From positions 1,488,001-1,552,000 of the forward strand of contig JALJCQ010000008.1 of assembly GCA_023091665.1 (NCBI GenBank): a stretch of DNA of 64,000 nt, written 5' to 3'. Below, piece by piece: positions 18,268 through 28,052 of the stretch. Numbering within the stretch: position 1 is the first letter of the stretch; every line of letters starts with the position of its first letter. The position numbers were made by a program, and so were the translations under genes. The notes beneath the pieces are model-generated. The model did no database searches, was not told where the DNA came from, and saw only the letters and a program-made list of their open reading frames with translations. This stretch comes from Pythium myriotylum. Lineage: Eukaryota; Oomycota; Peronosporomycetes; Pythiales; Pythiaceae.

Positions 18268-19857
18268 ATGGCGCGCGCCAAGACGCTGCTGGCGGCCGCG
18301 CTCGTGGCCTCGCTCGCCGCTTCGCTCGCGGGCGCGCAGGAGGCCGGCGCGGCGCTCGGCGGCGGCTCGGCGGCCGGCTCCGGCGCCGGCGGCTCGGCGC
18401 CCACGCCCACGCTCGCGCCCAAGCCGGCGGCCACGACCGCGGCGCCCGAGCCCACGACGCTCGCGCCGACGCCCACGCTGACGCCGTCGCCCGAGCCCAC
18501 GACGCTCGCGCCGACGCCCACGGAGACGCCCGAGCCCGCGACCACCGAGGCGCCCGAGCCCACGGACGCGCCCGCGCCCACGAGCAAGCCCAAGAAGACC
18601 TCCCAGCCCAAGACCGCGACGCCCGCGCCCGACGCCGCCGACGCGACGACGACCACCACGACGACCACCACCGACTCGACGTCGACGACCACCGACGCCG
18701 ACACGCCCGCGCCCACGCCGGCGCCCGACGCCACGCTCGAGAGCGCGACGGCGCCCTCGGCCGACGAGACCACGTCGGCGTCCACGCCGGCGGCCACGCC
18801 CAAGAGCGCGTCCTACGGCACGCGCAGCGCCAGCGGCAGCGACGGCTCACAGCCGAGCGAGACGTCGACCAAGAGCCAGACCGAGTCGAGCAACACGACC
18901 GTGCAGTTCGTCGCGATCGGCGCCGGCGCGCTCGTGCTCGTGGCCGCCGTGGCCATGTCGGTGCATTTCCACCAGAAGCGCCGCGCGCTCGCCGAAGAGG
19001 CCGAAGAAGACAAGTTCTTCGACGCGGCGCCCCCCAAGCGCCCGACGCTTATCTCCGTGCCCACGACCACGACGGCGGTCGCGCCGCCCGTCACGTCCTC
19101 GTCCGCCTCGGCCTACGACAACTTTGCCACGCCGCAGGCCGCCGCGCCCGCCTGGGGCCACGCGGCGGCGACGACGACGATGCCCAGCATGCCCATGGAC
19201 CCCGTCAAGCCCGCGCCGCCGCCCATGGTCTTCCGTGACAGCGACATGGACGACCCGCTCGCGGCCTCGAGCGCGACCACGACGTTTGCGGACTCGTCGA
19301 GCTCGGGCATCGTCACGACGGCGGCCACGGCCGGGTTCTCGGCGACTTTTGTGGGTCGTCCGGCCGGCGAGAACGACGTCGAAGGCGACGACGAGCCGCC
19401 GGCCGAGGCGCCCGCGTACGAGTTCGAGGACTTCCGTTCGCCTCGCGCGATGTCACGCGTTACTGTCAACCGCATCACCAAGTGCCGAGGCCAGAGCGAG
19501 GACTCGATGCTCGGCACTGGCGAGGGGCTCTCCGACTTTGGCACCGGCATGCTCGCGACCACGTTCGACTCGGAGCCGCTCGACTACAACCGCGAGTCGG
19601 CGCGCCAGAGCAGCGGCGTCGGAGCTGTCGCCGCCAACGAGGCCGAGTTCACCCAGTACTACAGCGACTCGGCGGTCACGGTGACGGAGGTGGACGTGGA
19701 CATTGACACGGATGACGAAGACATCGACGGTCGCTCCAGCTCGATGTACAGCGACGCCGGCTTGAACCGCTTTTCGGCGGCCTCGAGCATCGGCGACTTC
19801 CACGACTCGACGGTCGACCGACCGAGCGAGCTAGATGAGGAAGAGTTCGAGGTGTAG
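18268..19857 (+). CDS. Mucin-like single-pass surface protein 3
   Basis: A 529-residue protein. The ATG at 18268 starts a signal peptide (MARAKTLLAAALVASLAASL, cleavage near AGAQ). Residues 25-205 are Ala/Thr/Pro/Ser-rich with PTLAPTPT- and EPTTLAPTPT-like repeats and a poly-Thr run. One transmembrane helix is at about 212-234 (VAIGAGALVLVAAVAMSVHF), followed by HQKRR. The tail of nearly 300 residues is acidic and Ser-rich and ends SELDEEEFEV. It has the same layout as the genes at 8809 and 11670 and shares tail motifs with the latter. Very high GC and strong codon bias suggest high expression. The ligand or function is unknown. Confidence 0.8.
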   Translation: MARAKTLLAAALVASLAASLAGAQEAGAALGGGSAAGSGAGGSAPTPTLAPKPAATTAAPEPTTLAPTPTLTPSPEPTTLAPTPTETPEPATTEAPEPTDAPAPTSKPKKTSQPKTATPAPDAADATTTTTTTTTDSTSTTTDADTPAPTPAPDATLESATAPSADETTSASTPAATPKSASYGTRSASGSDGSQPSETSTKSQTESSNTTVQFVAIGAGALVLVAAVAMSVHFHQKRRALAEEAEEDKFFDAAPPKRPTLISVPTTTTAVAPPVTSSSASAYDNFATPQAAAPAWGHAAATTTMPSMPMDPVKPAPPPMVFRDSDMDDPLAASSATTTFADSSSSGIVTTAATAGFSATFVGRPAGENDVEGDDEPPAEAPAYEFEDFRSPRAMSRVTVNRITKCRGQSEDSMLGTGEGLSDFGTGMLATTFDSEPLDYNRESARQSSGVGAVAANEAEFTQYYSDSAVTVTEVDVDIDTDDEDIDGRSSSMYSDAGLNRFSAASSIGDFHDSTVDRPSELDEEEFEV

Positions 19858-19906
19858 ATCGTGTGGGGGGCAATAGTATATGTAACTTAGACTAGAATGG
19901 TCGTGT

Positions 19907-20380
19907 TCACGCCAGCGGCACGATGACCTCGGTCACGAGCTTGGTCTTGTCGTCCGTCGTGGCCATCGTCACGTGGTAAATCTCTCGCACAAAGCCGTCG
20001 GGTCGCTCTCCGTGCGTGTCGATCCAGGCAAAGATCTCTTTGTACACCTCGGCGAGTCCATCGTAGGAGCCAGTGTAGACAACGCTCGCGGCTCGCGGCA
20101 ACGACGGAAGATGCTTGGCTTGGATCTGCGAGCCAGTGTCAGGGACGACGCTGTCCTCTCCAATAGGCAAGCACGCCTCGATGTCGACGTCGCTGGCTTT
20201 GAAGCCGGGATCGAAATAGACCGCGACGCATTTACTGACCACACGGATACCGTGTGTCTCAATGAAGTCAGAGAGACGAGTCCAGAGATGCGTCTGGGCC
20301 TGGTAGTTGGCGATCGTGTCGCGTAACGCGAGCACGCGAGTGCGAGGGAACGACTTGATCTCGACTGCCAGTGCGCCCAT
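19907..20380 (-). CDS. GyrI-like effector-binding domain protein A
   Basis: A 157-residue protein that is one GyrI-like (SOUL/AraC effector-binding type) domain. Diagnostic stretches are VLALRDTIANYQAQTHLW, KCVAVYFDPGFKASDVDIEA, LPRAASVVYTGSYDGLAEVY, IFAWIDTHG, REIYHV and the ending TEVIVPLA. In the bacterial family these domains bind small hydrophobic ligands or proteins, and some hydrolyse cyclopropanoids. The family Glu near the end (TEVIVP) is kept. There is no signal peptide, so it is probably cytosolic. It is the first of four tandem paralogs. Confidence 0.85.
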   Translation of the reverse strand: MGALAVEIKSFPRTRVLALRDTIANYQAQTHLWTRLSDFIETHGIRVVSKCVAVYFDPGFKASDVDIEACLPIGEDSVVPDTGSQIQAKHLPSLPRAASVVYTGSYDGLAEVYKEIFAWIDTHGERPDGFVREIYHVTMATTDDKTKLVTEVIVPLA

Positions 20381-20574
20381 TGTTTAGTGGGTGGGAGCCA
20401 CGGAAGAAATTAGGATGTAAGGGAAAAATGATGTGGATGTGGCGGATCTCATGGATCTTGAGAAGATGCAACGATTACGTTACGGTGGAAGGGCTGGCGT
20501 CTGATCCCAAGCAAAAGATACTGGATACACTCTCAAGCTTTATGAAGCCAACAGCATGTTTGTCATGAAAAGTC

Positions 20575-21063
20575 CTACGCCAGTGGGACGATGATCTCCG
20601 TGACGAGCTTGCTGTCGTCGCCGCCAAACTTGTCCACGCCCACGTGGTAGATCTCGCGAACGGGGCCGTTCACGGTCTCGCCCTGCGAGTGGATCCACGC
20701 GAAGAGCTGGTTGTACGTCTCGACGAGTCCGCTGTACGGACCTTCGTGGGTCACGCTCGCAGCACGTGGCAGCTCGGGTGTATGGTACACTTGAAGGTCC
20801 TTGGTGTCCCCCACGTTGGCGTCTTCGACGATAGGCTGGCAGACCTCCGTGTCCACGTCGCTCTCTTTGTACCCTGGGTCATAGAAAACGGCGAAGCATG
20901 GACCCGTACGCTCGAGACTCTGGTCGGTGACCAAGGACGACACCTTGGCCCATAGCGGACCCTGGGAATGGTAGTCGGGGACGACTCTGCGTAACGAGAC
21001 GACGCGAACCCTAGGGATCGACTTGACCTCGACGCAAACTGGCGAGTCGGAAGGAGCAGGCAT
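20575..21063 (-). CDS. GyrI-like effector-binding domain protein B
   Basis: A 162-residue paralog of the neighbour at 19907; the ATG at 21063 is preferred over an upstream GTG. Conserved parts: RVRVVSLRRVVPDYHSQGPL, PCFAVFYDPGYKESDVDTEV, LPRAASVTHEGPYSGLVETY, LFAWIHSQGE, GPVREIYHVG and LVTEIIVPLA. It is divergently oriented to the paralog at 21435, with a 371-bp shared upstream region that contains a pair of palindromes, the nearer one 48 bp upstream of this start codon. Confidence 0.85.
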   Translation of the reverse strand: MPAPSDSPVCVEVKSIPRVRVVSLRRVVPDYHSQGPLWAKVSSLVTDQSLERTGPCFAVFYDPGYKESDVDTEVCQPIVEDANVGDTKDLQVYHTPELPRAASVTHEGPYSGLVETYNQLFAWIHSQGETVNGPVREIYHVGVDKFGGDDSKLVTEIIVPLA

Positions 21064-21110
21064 TTCAATTTGGGATCGCACTGGAGGCGAGTGAAGAAGT
21101 TTGAGAATGA

Positions 21111-21159
21111 ATCTAACAGAGCTCGTACTGCAGTAACTGCAGTACGAGCTCTGTTAGAT
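21111..21159. repeat. Perfect palindrome 1a of a double-palindrome unit
   Basis: Arms 21111-21134 and 21136-21159 (24 bp each, perfect complements) surround one unpaired base (a at 21135). The core reads gtactgcagtaactgcagtac. It overlaps the next palindrome by three bases. Confidence 0.95.
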
Positions 21160-21213
21160 CTTCGGCGTCTCTCTGTCAACTGCACTGCAGTTGACAGAGA
21201 GACGCCGAAGATC
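21157..21213. repeat. Perfect palindrome 1b of a double-palindrome unit
   Basis: Arms 21157-21184 and 21186-21213 (28 bp each, perfect) surround one unpaired base (c at 21185). It begins and ends with GATC. With the preceding palindrome it fills 103 bp of the divergent promoter region between two GyrI-like genes, so it could serve as a regulatory or chromosome-structure site, but nothing in the sequence proves this. Confidence 0.95.
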
Positions 21214-21434
21214 ATGCAATCGCTGCACTTGAAGAGGAGTGGGACAGTGAATCCACTCCCTTGCTCGGGACGGACAGAAAAAAACTGATTTGAGAATCCT
21301 TGCAGTCGAGATTCGCGCCAACACGCCAAGCGAGTGCAAGAAAGAACGCGCGAGGTCGTTGGCAGAAGAACAAGAGGATTCTTTGCTCAGGCTTTGGATC
21401 AAAACGTGATTCTACTCCAAACAACTAGTCGGAA

Positions 21435-21938
21435 ATGTCGCCAGCGACAAAGGCCGCCATCAGCGTCGTGGCCAAGAAGATCGCAAGCTCACGTGTGCTC
21501 GCGCTGCGCCAAGTCATCCCCGATTACCAGTCGCAAGGCCCACTCTGGGGACGCGCCATGCAAGTTGCTCATGCCAACCAGATCCATACGGCAAACGACA
21601 CCGCCTGCTTTGCCATTTTCCACGATAAAGGGTTCAAACCCACGGACGTGGACACCGAGGTCTGCGTCCCTGTGAGCCAAGATATCAAACCTACCGCGAT
21701 CGAAGGCTTCACTGTGTACGACACGCCGGAAATTTCGCGCGCTGCTTGTGCGACTCACAAGGGATCATACGAAGGCTTGTCGCAAGTGTACAATGAGCTC
21801 TTCGGTTGGATTGGCACCCGCGGTGAGATCGTCAGTGGTCCTGTCCGGGAGATCTACCACGTTGGCGAGAACACCAACGGAGTGGAGGAAAAGACGGAGC
21901 TTGTTACAGAAATCGTCGTGCCTCTGCAGGAAAAGTAA
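21435..21938 (+). CDS. GyrI-like effector-binding domain protein C
   Basis: A 167-residue paralog of the two minus-strand neighbours. Conserved stretches are VLALRQVIPDYQSQGPLW, ACFAIFHDKGFKPTDVDTEV, ISRAACATHKGSYEGLSQVY, LFGWIGTRGE, GPVREIYHVG and TELVTEIVVPL. No signal peptide or extra domain. The start ATG is the first in frame and fits the length of the other copies. Confidence 0.85.
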   Translation: MSPATKAAISVVAKKIASSRVLALRQVIPDYQSQGPLWGRAMQVAHANQIHTANDTACFAIFHDKGFKPTDVDTEVCVPVSQDIKPTAIEGFTVYDTPEISRAACATHKGSYEGLSQVYNELFGWIGTRGEIVSGPVREIYHVGENTNGVEEKTELVTEIVVPLQEK

Positions 21939-22079
21939 AACAGTTTCGCAGCGTTCCGACCACACGCAATCGTTGCTTTTAGGTACCCTCGTGTGAGTGC
22001 TGGTCTTCCTGATGAGTCACAATGAACAGTCTCACTTTTCCCAGACAAAATTTTTCCCACTTGTCAATTTTCCCCAGCC

Positions 22080-22574
22080 ATGACATCGTCCTCCGTGAGT
22101 GCCGTGACCGTCAAGCGCATCGACCCTGTCCGCATTCTTGGGCTGCGCGAGCAGATCGACTCATTCCAGGAGCAAGGTCGACTTTGGAATACGTTGACAA
22201 CTTTTATTGCAGATCAGAACACACCAAAAGCTGGTCCTGGCTTTGCTGTCCACTATAATCTTGGCTCAGTTGTGGGTCAGGAAGGCCGCATCGACGTTGA
22301 GGTTTGCATTCCAGTTGCTGACGAGTACGAACTGCCCGAAGACCACGGCGTCGACGGCCTCTCCCTGCACGAGCTGCCAGCGCTTGAGCGAGCAGCCTCA
22401 GTGACTCTCCAAGGCGCGTGCACGGGTCTCCCGAGCGCGTACACAGCACTGTTTTCTTGGATGAAGCAGACAGAAGCTACGCAGAATGGTCCATCGAGGG
22501 AGATATACTTGACTTACGATCTCGACCCAATGAGTGACGACTACCGCTGCGAAGTGGTAGTGCCACTAACGTGA
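22080..22574 (+). CDS. GyrI-like effector-binding domain protein D
   Basis: A 164-residue, more diverged paralog: VRILGLREQIDSFQEQGRLW, GFAVHYNL, IDVEVCIPVADE, LERAASVTLQGACTGLPSAY, LFSWMKQTE, GPSREIYLTYD and CEVVVPL. The final Glu position is E in CEVVVPL, so the ligand-pocket Glu is kept. Its last 28 bases form the outer edge of the giant inverted repeat's left arm, so a scrap of this gene's 3' end is repeated near 35217-35240. Confidence 0.85.
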   Translation: MTSSSVSAVTVKRIDPVRILGLREQIDSFQEQGRLWNTLTTFIADQNTPKAGPGFAVHYNLGSVVGQEGRIDVEVCIPVADEYELPEDHGVDGLSLHELPALERAASVTLQGACTGLPSAYTALFSWMKQTEATQNGPSREIYLTYDLDPMSDDYRCEVVVPLT

Positions 22575-24250
22575 TGCCTTGGCACGTCGACTTTTGCTGA
22601 ACTCGACAACACAAATCACACTCTTCGTCACCCTCATTCTATCCGCTGGGGTTTATTCCACCTTGGCGGCGTTTGAATGTGTCAAGAGCACCTTCAACTG
22701 CATCATAATTGAAATGAATGCCAGCATTTTGCTTGAAATCCATCATCAAACAGGGAAACATATTCCTGGTGCTCACAGTCATGAGAGTATTGGTCTTGAG
22801 TCCCGTGCGACAGCACAACATCAACAAGCTTGATGGCGTACTAAGTCATGTAGTATTTGTCGTGAGCATAGCGCCACATCTTGAACGTCGACAACGATCT
22901 CGAGTTGGTCCCGTCGTAAATATTTTAAGGGAACAATATTCAGTCGCAGGTTCTCTAGAATGTACAACTCTAGTGCGAACAAACCAATACGCCACTAACC
23001 CAGCAAATGAAACAACTTCATGAAATATACTCACGGATTCCTGACCGGGCCTTACAACCTCAATACTTCTGTACAGTAAATGCCAAGAAAACTGAGCACC
23101 ATGAACGGATAAACAGGATAGGTATCTCACCACAACCGCATTCCTGACAGGGTTTCGCGACCTTAGAACTTCAACAGAAGCATGAATACTCGCAAAAACG
23201 TAAATAAACATCTCGCGCATTCCATTCGTCTAGATAACGACATCCACTTCCAAGAAAGGAGAATCCAAATAATCCAAGCAACAGCAGTCCTGGACGCGGA
23301 GTTCATTCATGCAACACGTCTTGGGCGCAATGACTCACCCGCAACATAGTATACTCTCAGTCACGAATCGAAAACACACCCACTCCACCCCTATACGAGA
23401 AATATCACTGACCAACATACCAACTGATTCTCACTCCCACCTCCAGAGTACTCATCGACGGTCCTTCATCCCCTCACCCACGCATGCCCTCTGCTGTCCT
23501 TCGTATCTCATCGCCCAGTCCGTTCTCAATCATGGCAATCGCTCGCACGTTCTTTTTCATCTTCTGTTTCTTCGACATCCTTTGATTATTCGCAACCTCA
23601 AACTTGTTTCCCACGGTGTGGTTCGAAGGCACACTGCTCGCGGTTGGCTACCAACGATCTCTATCGCATCGAGATAGTGTAGCCGCAGCCACCAACGCAA
23701 AGATGACGACAGCGGCGACAGACAGACAGACAGACACCCATACGACACGACATACAACGCAATAACACGTGACAAGACGCGCCCGCAAACAAAACACGAG
23801 GAGCGCCTCCAATCTTCTCTCAAGGAGAATAAGTCTGAGCATGTTACCCGGTTTCGTCTGCGAAGACGCGACCACGACGCCAACAACAATAACAACAACA
23901 ACAACAACAACCACTCACAAAGCTGCTGTCTGCTGTCTGCTGTCTGTCACCGTTACCCACCGTCGTCTCGCGAGGTGCCATGCTCACATCAAACAAACTC
24001 GTCCCGTCACTTCCGCTCGCTGATTTATACGTATCCATCTCAACGAGATCCCGGCCACCTTGCTCGTGGATCTGGACCTCTATCCTTGTCTCCCGGGACT
24101 TTCGCACGGCGCGCAGAATGGGGGGGGGGGGGAAGGACAAGATCTTTCTCTGGTGGCCACACGTCACGCTCATTGGACCACCAGTCGATCAGGGAATCGA
24201 TGAGTACCTGTGGTGTCTACAGAGTGTGAGTAGGTCAGTTAGTTGGTCAG

Positions 24251-24628
24251 CTAGACGACCCCTATGATCTGCTCGATCGAGATCGGACACAGGGGTGGGA
24301 CGGAGTGAGGTTCTCGACACGCCGAGTCTTGACCACTTGAGCCCACTTCGCGGGATTGGATTGCATGGCGGGCCCCATGACTGGCTATGGGATCGTCGTC
24401 CACAAGGACATCTAGAAGCGCCAACGCGGCGGCGCATCCATCCGTGTCTCTGGGTTCAAATAAACGTTTTTCTTGTTCTTGGGTGGAATTCGTGTTCGCT
24501 GGAGTTGGATCTGCGATAGCAGCGGCAACTTCGTCATCGTCTTCTTCTGGGTCCTTGTCGTCGTTGGCTTCACGGTCTCGCTCACCATTGCTTTGGCTGA
24601 GTGCCTTCGCTGCACGGTTGGCTGCTGG
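24251..24628 (-). pseudogene. Decayed acidic coding segment, left copy
   Basis: Mirror image of 33155-33532; see that entry. On the minus strand it reads as an acidic, low-complexity peptide containing ANDDKDPEEDDDEVAAAIAD and ALALLDVLVDDDPIASHG, opening directly after a stop codon and without a clear start. Confidence 0.3.
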
Positions 24629-24835
24629 TTATCTGTTTGTGTCTGCTTCGGTGTCGGCGCTAGTGGGGTTATCGGTGCTTGCCGTGCTTCTGCGAGTGTT
24701 TCAATGGCAACTAGTACTTGTGCGAGCGGCACACTCTCCACCAGCCTAGTTTCCTGAATGACCTCGTCCGATACCACTAGATCAACTTTCGGTGTGCAGT
24801 CGTCAACAACAATAACACCTCCAACGCTTCTTCCT

Positions 24836-25655
24836 TCATTCGAACACGCCGTCACAGCAGTTGACACAGTCGTCAGCTCTCATGTGGGCAAGTAGACCCG
24901 CCTTGAGCTTGAGATCCTCCATCCACAAGCGTTGGCTCTCTGTCAAGAATTTCAGCTCGGCCAACAGTTCATCACCGTTACGCTCCTCCGTCGCATATGC
25001 CTCACACCCCCGCTCATACTACTGCCTCACCCCCCCCGCTCATACTAGTACTGCTGCTCGTGATGGAGATCAGCTTCCGTCGCCTCCAACGCGCGTCCAC
25101 GTGGTCTGCTCGTGCTCCAGGCACCGTGTCCGCGACTGCATGCATACTCGTCACTCGAGATGCCAGACACTCGCGCCTCGGTCGTGCGGAGTGCCGACTT
25201 TGCCGCCAGAGGCGCTCACAAACCAGTCCTTCTCGCCATCGAGCGAGTGCACTCACTTCTTCAGTCTTGCATTGCGGGGTCCCGCGTTCCCGAGTTCCCG
25301 CTCAAGGCTCCTAGCCCTCTGAGCATCTCATGTCCGTGCTGCAGATCTCGCTGGGTCTCGGCCAGCCCCGCCTCCAGCACGACATGGTCCACGACGACGT
25401 TGTAGGTCGGCGGCTCGGCCAGCGTCGTCTCCAGAGCGCTCGCGATCTGCACGCGCTGCTGGAAGTCACGCAGCGCGTGTGCGGAAGTAGTACGCGCGCT
25501 TGTAGTTGACGCACTCGTCGTCATCGTGATCGTCGTCGTCCGAGATGGAGCGCCAGTCGTGGTCGAAGCTGGCGTGCGAAGACAAAGTGAGACCGCGGAC
25601 GCGGCAGCGCCTCGTGCTTCTTCACGAGCGCCGCCGCGCTCGCCCTGGCCTGCAT
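24836..25655 (-). pseudogene. Coiled-coil protein pseudogene, left copy
   Basis: Mirror image of the pseudogene at 32098-32947 and broken in the same way, except that the G-rich repeat in the middle is 30 bp shorter here. See the right-arm entry for the reading-frame pieces. Confidence 0.5.
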
Positions 25656-26088
25656 GGTCGTGGATCGGCGGCTCCGTCGCTCGGATCGCCTCGCCGCTGC
25701 GCTAGGATTCGCTCCCAGGGCTCGATGGCTTGCCGAATGGCTCGATGGCTCGATGGCTCCGTGTGCGAGAGACGGAGACGGAGACGACGGGAGGCGACTC
25801 GCTGGCATGAGCTGCGTCGCAGACAACGCCACGAGCCATCAGCGCCGTCGAAGTCGAAAGACGCCGCGCGAGGAGAGCGAGGGAGCGAGCGAGAGAGGGC
25901 ATGGCGGCGAGGAGGAGACGCAAGAGCCGTCATGTTGGTGGGAAATGGATGTAATGTCAGTAGGTGGGCGGGAGAAATGGCGCTCTTGAAATGGGTGTAC
26001 TGATAGAACAGACGGGACCAGCAGAACCCAACGGTTCCGAAGACAGCCGGCTCCATTTCGGGACATTTCCGCGTATCGTTTCGGGACA

Positions 26089-26121
26089 CGATTTTGTCGA
26101 GTCCCGAGATCGACAAAATCG
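26089..26121. repeat. Hairpin in the AA17 3' flank (left arm)
   Basis: Arms cgattttgtcga and tcgacaaaatcg (12 bp, perfect) with a 9-base loop lie about 500 bp beyond the AA17 stop codon. The mirror copy is at 31632-31664. Repeated tttcgggaca words flank it. It may be a remnant of a small mobile element; function is unknown. Confidence 0.5.
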
Positions 26122-26614
26122 AGCATCTCATCGGTCGATTCCGACACGATTCGAACGACGACGGCCCAGTGTCCTCGTGACGCCGCGCTGCTTGCTCCGT
26201 GCGACGCTTCATCCTGCGCATGAGAAAGAGGAGGATTCTCCGTGAAGATGGATGGGGGATTCCCCCGTGTTTGCAGAGGTCGATCGTCTCACGAAGAGAT
26301 GTCGTTCGGATTCGGCTGCACAGTTTTGCAAATACAAACGCACAGCATATGATCTGGGACGGTGTCGGTCGGAAGCAGGGAGAGGAGGAAGGAGAGACGT
26401 CTCGAAATGCCATGACGCCTCAGAGTGCGAGTCCCCTGTGCTCGGTGGCGACGATTGAACTGTGTGAGATTTGCCAATTGATCACATTCATTCAACGTTC
26501 GAAACAGATCGCCACAAACAAAGGTACTCCAGGGAACCCACTACACCGACTCGAAACGAGAGCCGCTACGACTACAACCACCACTGTGTGGCGACGGATG
26601 CCCACACTCACACC

Positions 26615-27915
26615 TCACACATATTGCGCGTACAGGTTCTTGTTGTCAACCGTCGCCGGGGCTGCAACAGGAGCCAGCGGCTGGGCAGGGACAGCCGCCG
26701 CTGCAGGAACTGTTGCCGCCGTGGCCGGAGCGAGAGCTGGAGTCGGGTTCGCCGCCGCTGGTGCTGCACCCGCAGACACACCAGCGGGAGAGCCGGCTCC
26801 GTTCGAGACCGTACCGGCGCCAGGCCAGTTGCCACCACCGAACTTGGCTCGCCATGCGTCGAACTTGGAGCGCCAGTCATTCTGCTTGCCATCGTTGGCG
26901 TTGGCCGTGACGGGCGAAGCCGCGACTGGCGCTTGCTGCTTGTAGTTGTAGTTGTTGTTGTCCGTTGGCCCGACGCCTGGGACGGCAGCAGGCACTGGCG
27001 CTGGTGCAACAACAGGAGCCATGGCGGGAACCAAGGCTGGGACCGCCGACGGTGCGGAGACTGTCGCATTCGCTACTGCCGGAGCTTCGACCGATCCAGC
27101 AAGCGGCACGCAGTTGACTGGAGACACCCAACAATCAATCCACGAGTTAGTACGTGGCTTGCAAGTAGTTTCCCAGTAAACATTATAAAGAGTACGTACG
27201 CCAGTATTGCCAGTTGGCGAAGTGGACCGCGAGCCAGAGGAACTGGAGGCGCTTGGCGCCGCTGCACTGCGCCGCGTCGATCTTCATGCGCGCCGGCAGC
27301 TCCTTGCCGAACGCGGCGCGGCAGTCCATGTTCTGGAGCACGAGTTTGTCGTCGCACCACACCTCGCACGGACCCTGCGATTCGCAACCACATCGCACCA
27401 CTGTTAGTCACACGCTCAAAGAACCCCCCAAAAAAGGCTGCGGCACGACACCACGGGACACTTACGTAGTGGTTGTCTTGGAACCCCCATCGGCCGTCGA
27501 GGTTGCCCCACTCGAGTACACCGTCCGACGGCAATGTGGCTGGGACGGCAGCGTCGCCGCCAGTGAAGCCGCAGACGTTGTCGGTCTTCCCGGGGAAACG
27601 CGGCTTCATGTTGTTTTCGATCGTTTGGAAGAACTGTCGCAGAGTCTTGTGGCCGTTGGCCTGGAAGTAGGTGGCGAAGAGCTGCGCGTTCTTCTGTGGG
27701 TTGCCACTCCAGGACTCGCCGCGCGCCGGCTTGAAGACGTCGTTGCCCTTGATCTCTCCGACGAAGTCATACTGCTTACCGTCTGAGACGCCACTACCCT
27801 GTCGGATCTTGGCCTCTGGCTTGAGCAGTTTGCCATGGGCCTCGACGGAGTGGGAAGTGAGCGCGATTGCGAACGCGGCGAGAGCGGAGACAGCGATCTT
27901 GTGGAGCGACGGCAT
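26615..27915 (-). CDS. AA17 lytic polysaccharide monooxygenase, copy 1 (3 exons)
   Basis: Exons on the minus strand: 27466-27915, 27200-27374 and 26615-27117, the exact mirror of the copy at 29838. The 375-residue product has a signal peptide (MPSLHKIAVSALAAFAIALT) ending SVEA before HGKLLKPEA, so the mature protein starts with the copper-binding His (residue 27). Exon 2 has HYGPCEVWCDDKLVLQNMDC (joined at the exon boundary) and the second-His region LWLAVHFANWQYW, followed by NCVPL, the pattern of oomycete AA17 enzymes, which oxidise pectin backbones during plant infection. The last 160 residues are Ala/Pro/Val-rich with NDWRSKFDAWRAKFGG, a low-complexity extension after the catalytic domain. 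The copper ligands look intact, and no sequence difference from the other copy was found. Confidence 0.85.
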
Positions 27916-28021
27916 GGTGTGCGTTGGTAGGAGTAGTAGGAGTAGTAGGAGTAGCGTGGTAACCGAGTGATAGCTGGTTGGGGTTGAGTGAGAGAGTTGA
28001 GTCCGACTTGAAGGAGGTCGG

Positions 28022-28052
<31 letters not shown>

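Noticed and set aside
18104..18850. 248-codon Trp/Ala/Arg-rich minus-strand frame
   Set aside because: Shadow of the mucin-like gene 3 ectodomain; repetitive composition only.
21111..21213. Zig-zag template switch copying the immediate flank
   Set aside because: That would leave a further copy of an arm beside the unit; none was found in the flanking bases.
23648..23942. Val- and Cys-rich small frames
   Set aside because: They come from an AAC/GTT trinucleotide repeat read in different frames.
26471..27469. 332-codon plus-strand frame over the AA17 gene (and its mirror)
   Set aside because: Antisense to the three AA17 exons and runs through their introns.
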